From Cytophagales bacterium (GTDB lineage: Bacteria > Bacteroidota > Bacteroidia > Cytophagales > Cyclobacteriaceae): a stretch of DNA of 18,817 nt. Both the position numbers and the translations under genes were made by a program. The notes beneath the pieces were generated by a model. That model searched no databases and was not told the DNA's origin. It saw nothing but the letters and a program-made list of their open reading frames with translations. The stretch covers positions 1-18,817 of the forward strand of contig DNTA01000154.1 of assembly GCA_003500135.1 (NCBI GenBank), given 5' to 3'. This document shows, piece by piece, positions 14,547 to 18,817 of this stretch (the stretch's first letter is position 1; each line of letters begins with the position of its first letter).

Positions 14547-16892
14547 ATGTACCTTATTTTCCAACACTATTTCGAATTCGAATATGTTTGGAAGTATTCC
14601 AACAAAAGCATGCCACCGGTTTACTTGTTGGCGAGTTTTTGGAGCGGTCAGCAAGGCAGCTTTTTGTTGTGGATCATTTGGACGGCGCTTATTATCCTCA
14701 TTATACAACAAAAGCATATTAAACTAAAATCCGAGGTATTGATCATCTTGCTTTTCGTACAGGTTTGGCTCCTTTCTATGCTGCTTGGGGTTTACCTGGG
14801 CAATGTAAAAATTGGGTATAGCCCTTTTACGCTTATCCGTGAATTACCGGAAAACGTCATTTTGCCATGGGCCTCATTAAATGATTATTTACAAAAAATA
14901 GAAGCATTTCAAGATGGCAATGGCCTGAACCCTTTATTGCAGAATTACTGGATGGCCATCCATCCACCGGCGCTATTTGCAGGTTTTGCATTGTGTTCGG
15001 CGCCCTTTTCATTTGCGCTTGCAGGCGCCTGGCGCAAGTCAAAGGATTGGCCCAAACCCTGTTTGCCATGGACTGTTTTGGCGGTAACTGTACTAGGTAT
15101 CGGGATTTTAATGGGTGGCGCATGGGCTTACGAGGCGTTGAGTTTTGGGGGCTTCTGGGCCTGGGATCCGGTTGAAAATGCATCACTGGTACCATGGATT
15201 GTGTTATTGGCAGCACTTCACATGATGATTGTTCATCGAAAAAAGGGCCAATATCGCTTACTGACCCTTTTGTTGAGCGCTATGGCTTTCTTATTGGCGC
15301 TTTATTCGACATTTCTAACCAGAAGTGGCGTACTGGGTGAAAGTTCGGTCCATTCTTTTACTGACAATGGTTTAATGGTCCAGCTTTTCCTGTTTTTAAT
15401 AACACTCGAATACCTGGCCGTTCATTTAATGATAAATGCTGGTTTAAAGAAAGCAAAAGCGCTCGTTCTTATTATAATCTCAGTGGCATTCTTATTAGCA
15501 ACACCATTGAATATAATCGTACTTGCCTATTTTCTTTCCGATATTGTTTTACTGCTTATTTCGGCTTCTTTGTCGAAGACCGGTAGGCATGAAGAAGCAT
15601 TTTGGAGCAGGGAATTTTGGATTTTTCTGGCCACTTTGGTTCTGGTTCTTTCTGCAATTCAAATTAGCATCAGTACTTCTATACCGGTCATCAACAAACT
15701 GATCGGCACTAATATGGATGCCTTCACCAACCTTGATTTGCGCAATGCATTTTATAAAACCTGGCAGCTTCCTTTGGCAACGGCGCTTCTGTTGCTTTTA
15801 ACCGGAAGTCTTTGGCTCTCCTTTGGTAATACGAATACTTCAAAGTTTCTTAAAAAATATCTTCTGGCAATTCTGGCTGGTGGTTTTCTGGCTCTCACAC
15901 TTATTTTAATTATGGGAAACATCGCTGAATACGATTGGTCGGAAATTATTTTTGCCACTATTGCCGGAGCGGCCATATCAGGCAACTTTCTTTTTTTATG
16001 GCAGAAAAAGAAGTCGGGAGCCTTAAAAAAGGTTGGGGCGCCCATTGCACATGCTGGATTTGGTTTGATTATGCTCGGCGCTGTGTTATCAACAGGTGGT
16101 TCTTTTTCCATTTCGGAAAATACAGAGGGTTTCGATGTGGCCATGCTTGACGAGAAATTCAAAAACAATGAAAATATTATTCTCGAAAAAGAGCGAAAAA
16201 TACCTATGGAAAGGTTCAAAGTAACGTATTTGGGTAAAAAGCAGCGAGGTGTAAATATTTTCTATCAGATCAATTATCTGGATACGGTAAACCAGAAACA
16301 GTTTAAGCTGGAGCCATTTGTACAGTTGAATGAACGATTCGGTAATGTACCCGAGCCCGATACCCGACATTTTTGGAATTACGATCTCTTTACTCATGTC
16401 AAATGGGCCGATCTGGAAACGAATGATCAGGATGATTTTATGAATGAGAGTCTGCGCAAGCTAAAGGTCGGAAGCGCTGTTCAACATGAAAATATTGAAG
16501 TCGAGTTAAAAAATATCTATCTGACTGATAAATCTGATATTCAAACGGCCAAAAATATCTTTGGGAATGTCGTCGTTGCAGATGTTGTCGTAACTGAGCA
16601 TCAGTTACAAGGTGGGACCAATATCCATTCTTTTGAACTTCTTTATTCTTTTGATGAACAGGGCCGTGTAAAAGCGCCGGAAAAACTGGTTCAGGATCTG
16701 GGCACAAAATTTAGAATAAACCGAATTTTACAGGAAAAGGGATCAGTAGAAATAGGTATCCGTGAAAAGGAATATCTGGTTATGTCTGCCGAGGTTTTTC
16801 CCTATATCAATATTTTATGGATAGGTTGTGTGGTAATGGCTCTAGGGGGATTTGTATCTTTCTACGAAAGAAAATACAGGGCCTGGGCCTGA
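14547..16892 (+). CDS. ccmF: CcmF cytochrome c haem lyase/synthase, large C-terminal part
   Basis: Transfers haem from CcmE to apocytochromes at the outer face of the inner membrane. Seen in 781 residues: many membrane helices, the haem-handling WWD domain GGFWAWDPVENASLVPW at 201-217, and histidines in the expected contexts: HPPALF (H139), LHMMIVH, SSVHSFTDNG (H269) and APIAHAGFGL further on. A large soluble periplasmic domain precedes the final helix and FYERKYRAWA end. With the upstream 64 codons restored, the protein would be about 850 residues, a plausible CcmF. The ATG at 14547 is the first in frame after the TGA, 15 bases on, with no Shine-Dalgarno sequence. Translation here would need reinitiation, or the locus is a pseudogene or a base-call error. 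Its place beside nrfHA suggests an NrfE-like role for the CxxCK haem, which is inference. Confidence 0.85.
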   Translation: MYLIFQHYFEFEYVWKYSNKSMPPVYLLASFWSGQQGSFLLWIIWTALIILIIQQKHIKLKSEVLIILLFVQVWLLSMLLGVYLGNVKIGYSPFTLIRELPENVILPWASLNDYLQKIEAFQDGNGLNPLLQNYWMAIHPPALFAGFALCSAPFSFALAGAWRKSKDWPKPCLPWTVLAVTVLGIGILMGGAWAYEALSFGGFWAWDPVENASLVPWIVLLAALHMMIVHRKKGQYRLLTLLLSAMAFLLALYSTFLTRSGVLGESSVHSFTDNGLMVQLFLFLITLEYLAVHLMINAGLKKAKALVLIIISVAFLLATPLNIIVLAYFLSDIVLLLISASLSKTGRHEEAFWSREFWIFLATLVLVLSAIQISISTSIPVINKLIGTNMDAFTNLDLRNAFYKTWQLPLATALLLLLTGSLWLSFGNTNTSKFLKKYLLAILAGGFLALTLILIMGNIAEYDWSEIIFATIAGAAISGNFLFLWQKKKSGALKKVGAPIAHAGFGLIMLGAVLSTGGSFSISENTEGFDVAMLDEKFKNNENIILEKERKIPMERFKVTYLGKKQRGVNIFYQINYLDTVNQKQFKLEPFVQLNERFGNVPEPDTRHFWNYDLFTHVKWADLETNDQDDFMNESLRKLKVGSAVQHENIEVELKNIYLTDKSDIQTAKNIFGNVVVADVVVTEHQLQGGTNIHSFELLYSFDEQGRVKAPEKLVQDLGTKFRINRILQEKGSVEIGIREKEYLVMSAEVFPYINILWIGCVVMALGGFVSFYERKYRAWA

Positions 16893-16920
16893 AATGCCAA
16901 CTATTCACCGGGCCCAATAT

Positions 16921-18207
16921 TTATAATTCTTTGGTCAGTAGTGTTGGCTTGAATTGAAACATAAACCATGCCCAGTTTTGTGTGGCCGATTTATTTCCCG
17001 AATTATTTTTTACAGCGATAAGCCCATCAGAAGCAAATAACTGTGAATAACCAATCCATAATTTTGCATCTGGAGCAAAACTGTGGATAAAAACAAGATC
17101 AAGCTCTGACCCCAAACTATTATCTATGTTCTCTGTTAAATTTTCCGGATTGTATAATTCAACGGGGCTTCTGAAATAATGCAGATCACCTTTCAAGATT
17201 GACTTTTCAGACAACTTAAAATTAGTTTTTAAAAATACATCGAATAATCCGGTGACACCATTGCCTTGGGAGTGAGGGTTTCCCACATAGAAATGGTCCA
17301 TAAAGCCATAAAATTTATGGTTTGTGCCATATAGAGGGTTAAAGGAGTGATCATCGGTATCATCAATACTTGAACCGGAAACATAATCGAAGCCTATAGT
17401 CACGGGAGTGATATCCGTTGGCATAGTGGCAGAAAGCGAAATCAGAAAAGCGCTGACATTCCGGTCGTTTTGATTTTTTCCGCCCTGGTAATAAAACTCA
17501 CCTCCAAGGGTTGCTTGTCCAATAGACCAGGTAGAAAATAAACCATATGTTTGCCGGTATGCAACAGTTGTGTCCTGTGTTTGTCTACCATCGTTGTGAA
17601 ATAAAATTGAATACTGAACTAGATCTGTTTCGTTGTGAAACCAGACATATTGCATGGTTTTGTAGTTGTTCACTCCGAAGTATTCCGTCCCGGAAAGCTT
17701 TGCAGGTTCAAAGACATTCTGGTTAAAAGCTGCTCCTGCATGGATTTGAAATTTGGTATCATCCTGATATTGTATCAATAGAGCATCGTGGCTACGGCCT
17801 TGTTGTGCCCAGTCAAGATCACCAAGAAAACGGGCATTGTCGTAGTCCAATGCCTGACGGCCCGCTTTCAACCACCAATTTCCCGCAAAATTATACCTGG
17901 CCCAGGCTTCATAAAAGTTCGTAAGTGTTGGGTCTTGTTTATAAATTTGGTCAACGGCGCCCCAAATCCTTACGTCCTGAAGTGCCATATGCAATTCAAA
18001 TCTATCTCTTAAGTAATTCACATATAACCTCGATCGCTGCTCTACAAAAAATGCCGGATCCATATCTTTCTCCCTTGGAGCTTTAAATCCATTTCTAAAT
18101 TCTGCACGAGGTCGAATTTCAGCTTTGATATCTATCTGTGCTAGTGAAAACAATGGTGAAATCAGAAGGATAAGGGTAAAAAGTAAACTGCAAATATTAT
18201 TTAACAT
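16921..18207 (-). CDS. Outer-membrane beta-barrel porin, alginate-export family-like
   Basis: A 428-residue protein with a signal peptide (hydrophobic 7-22, probable cleavage after FSLAQ) and then alternating amphipathic strands rich in Tyr, Trp and Asn, as in an outer-membrane beta-barrel. RPRAEFRNG, VEQRSRLYVNY, WWLKAGRQALDYDNARFLGDLDW and LGGEFYYQGG resemble the alginate_exp porin family of Bacteroidota and Pseudomonas AlgE. The family name reflects homology, not substrate. Lying next to nap, nrf and ccm genes and convergent to ccmF (28-base gap), it is more likely to pass nitrate, nitrite or another small anion than alginate; this is inferred. No clear promoter was found in the 80 bases upstream. 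Confidence 0.8.
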   Translation of the reverse strand: MLNNICSLLFTLILLISPLFSLAQIDIKAEIRPRAEFRNGFKAPREKDMDPAFFVEQRSRLYVNYLRDRFELHMALQDVRIWGAVDQIYKQDPTLTNFYEAWARYNFAGNWWLKAGRQALDYDNARFLGDLDWAQQGRSHDALLIQYQDDTKFQIHAGAAFNQNVFEPAKLSGTEYFGVNNYKTMQYVWFHNETDLVQYSILFHNDGRQTQDTTVAYRQTYGLFSTWSIGQATLGGEFYYQGGKNQNDRNVSAFLISLSATMPTDITPVTIGFDYVSGSSIDDTDDHSFNPLYGTNHKFYGFMDHFYVGNPHSQGNGVTGLFDVFLKTNFKLSEKSILKGDLHYFRSPVELYNPENLTENIDNSLGSELDLVFIHSFAPDAKLWIGYSQLFASDGLIAVKNNSGNKSATQNWAWFMFQFKPTLLTKEL

Positions 18208-18288
18208 AACTCAGAAAGGGTTTGGTTAAGAAGGAAGTTAACAAAAAGAATAAAGAATAGAAGAGGATATATTTAAAAAATCGGGCAT

Positions 18289-18319
18289 AAAAAAAGGCTG
18301 TCCGATAACAGAAAGCCTT
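18289..18319 (-). terminator. Intrinsic terminator on the minus strand
   Basis: On the minus strand an 11-bp stem with one mismatch and one G-T pair (AAGGCTTTCTG, loop TTAT, CGGACAGCCTT) is followed by a T run (18293-18289). It lies 22 bases after the TAA of the coding-like remnant at 18341 and 130 bases after the transposase stop, and would insulate the porin gene from upstream transcription. Confidence 0.7.
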
Positions 18320-18340
18320 AAACAGATCAATTTTATGTTT

Positions 18341-18454
18341 TTATTTCACATACATTACGCTTTTTACGGCATCGATGGTACGTTTTACATTTGGTAAAAC
18401 AGCTTCTATTAATGTTGGTGCACCTGTTTTCCTCGCTGGGACACCCAAGTCAGA
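18341..18454 (-). pseudogene. 3' remnant of an unidentified gene next to the insertion sequence
   Basis: Between the transposase stop and the terminator, one minus frame reads about 37 residues ending GAPTLIEAVLPNVKRTIDAV and a few more residues before TAA (18343-18341). The composition looks like a genuine protein C-terminus, and it is followed at normal distance by an intrinsic terminator. A TGA at 18457-18455 closes the frame upstream, where it overlaps the transposase end in another frame. It may be the tail of a host gene cut by the insertion sequence. I do not recognise the family, and chance coding remains possible. Confidence 0.35.
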
Positions 18455-18817
18455 TCAAGTCAAAAAGTCGGACCAGGTATTTCTGTTCATCACTATTAAT
18501 GATGGTCTTTTCTATAGTTTGATTCGATTCCTTCAGGCTGACCTTGATGTTAAAAATGGTTTTGGCAATGTCTATGGCCTTTTCAGCACTAATGCTTGCA
18601 TTCTTACTATAAAGTTGTCGTTCAAGTTCTTTATAAACCTTGTATGCGGCAAACGAAAGGCATATATGCGCTTCAATTCTTCTTTGTACACGATGGTATA
18701 TTGGCCTGATCTTTAAGTCATGCTTTGAAATCCTGAAGGCTTTTTCAATTTTCCACAGTTGCCGATAGCTGTCCATTACCTGTTGCACAGATAATGACTT
18801 GTCATTGGTTTGATATC
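18450..18817 (-). CDS. IS4/IS1634-type transposase, C-terminal part (5' end beyond window)
   Basis: The frame is open from the right edge to TGA at 18452-18450, about 122 residues. Seen: YRQLWKIEKAFRISK, which carries the E-x6-K signature around the third catalytic acidic residue of DDE transposases of the IS4 superfamily, and RPIYHRVQRRIEAHICLSFAAY, typical of the IS1634 group. The N-terminal and first two catalytic residues lie outside the window, so intactness is unknown. Terminal inverted repeats could not be defined; the short palindrome TGGGACACCCA at about 18437-18447 sits just past the stop and could mark the element's end. The element borders the respiratory module. Confidence 0.85.
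   Translation of the reverse strand, partial: YQTNDKSLSVQQVMDSYRQLWKIEKAFRISKHDLKIRPIYHRVQRRIEAHICLSFAAYKVYKELERQLYSKNASISAEKAIDIAKTIFNIKVSLKESNQTIEKTIINSDEQKYLVRLFDLI

Noticed and set aside
16870..16915. Bidirectional terminator between ccmF and the porin gene, from GGGCC-type repeats
   Set aside because: The complementary GC blocks are far apart with a long loop and no T tract follows on either strand.
1..18817. CRISPR arrays, tRNA or rRNA genes, phage modules
   Set aside because: No regularly spaced repeats, cloverleaf-like sequence, rRNA segments or phage proteins were seen on reading both strands.

Overview
The window looks like a Bacteroidota chromosome segment, most likely from the Cytophagia/Cytophagales side. 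The evidence is moderate AT-richness, few Shine-Dalgarno sequences, several matches to the Bacteroidota -7 promoter element TAnnTTTG, and protein families typical of the phylum: a DUF2807 head-GIN protein, a membrane-anchored EEP-domain protein, an alginate-export-type porin, and a UvrD/AddA-like helicase opening with SSAGSGKT. Species cannot be named from sequence alone.

Positions 1-3839 (minus strand) form a tightly packed cluster transcribed as proC, a PPP-type metallophosphatase (TTG start, overlapping stop/start), a macro-domain ADP-ribose hydrolase, and a large AddA/RecB-like helicase that leaves the window at its left edge. Positions 4056-6219 (plus) carry an EEP-domain membrane protein and rlmN, which has a promoter so close to its ATG that the mRNA may be almost leaderless. 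A DUF2807 gene (minus, 6216-6908) is convergent with rlmN and broken by an in-frame TAA. Then comes ffh (plus, 7093-8424) with a good intrinsic terminator.

Positions 8481-18207 are an anaerobic respiration module. A minus-strand operon reads nrfH, nrfA, napA, a NapC/NirT-like tetraheme cytochrome with two membrane segments, and a small two-helix membrane protein. Together NapA (nitrate to nitrite) and NrfHA (nitrite to ammonium) give dissimilatory nitrate reduction to ammonium from one transcript, without napB, napD, napG or napH nearby. Divergent from it, across a 103-bp intergenic region with a near-perfect inverted repeat, are ccmE (with the CxxxY rather than HxxxY haem-binding motif) and ccmF, which would load haem onto the 13 c-type haem sites encoded next door. 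ccmF is interrupted by an in-frame TGA near its start, so it is a split gene, a recent pseudogene or a sequence error. An outer-membrane porin of the alginate-export family lies convergent to ccmF and may admit nitrate or nitrite.

The right edge (18289-18817) holds an intrinsic terminator, a short coding-like remnant of an unknown gene, and the C-terminal part of an IS4/IS1634-type transposase that continues beyond the window. This suggests an insertion sequence cut into the 3' end of an older gene beside the respiratory module.
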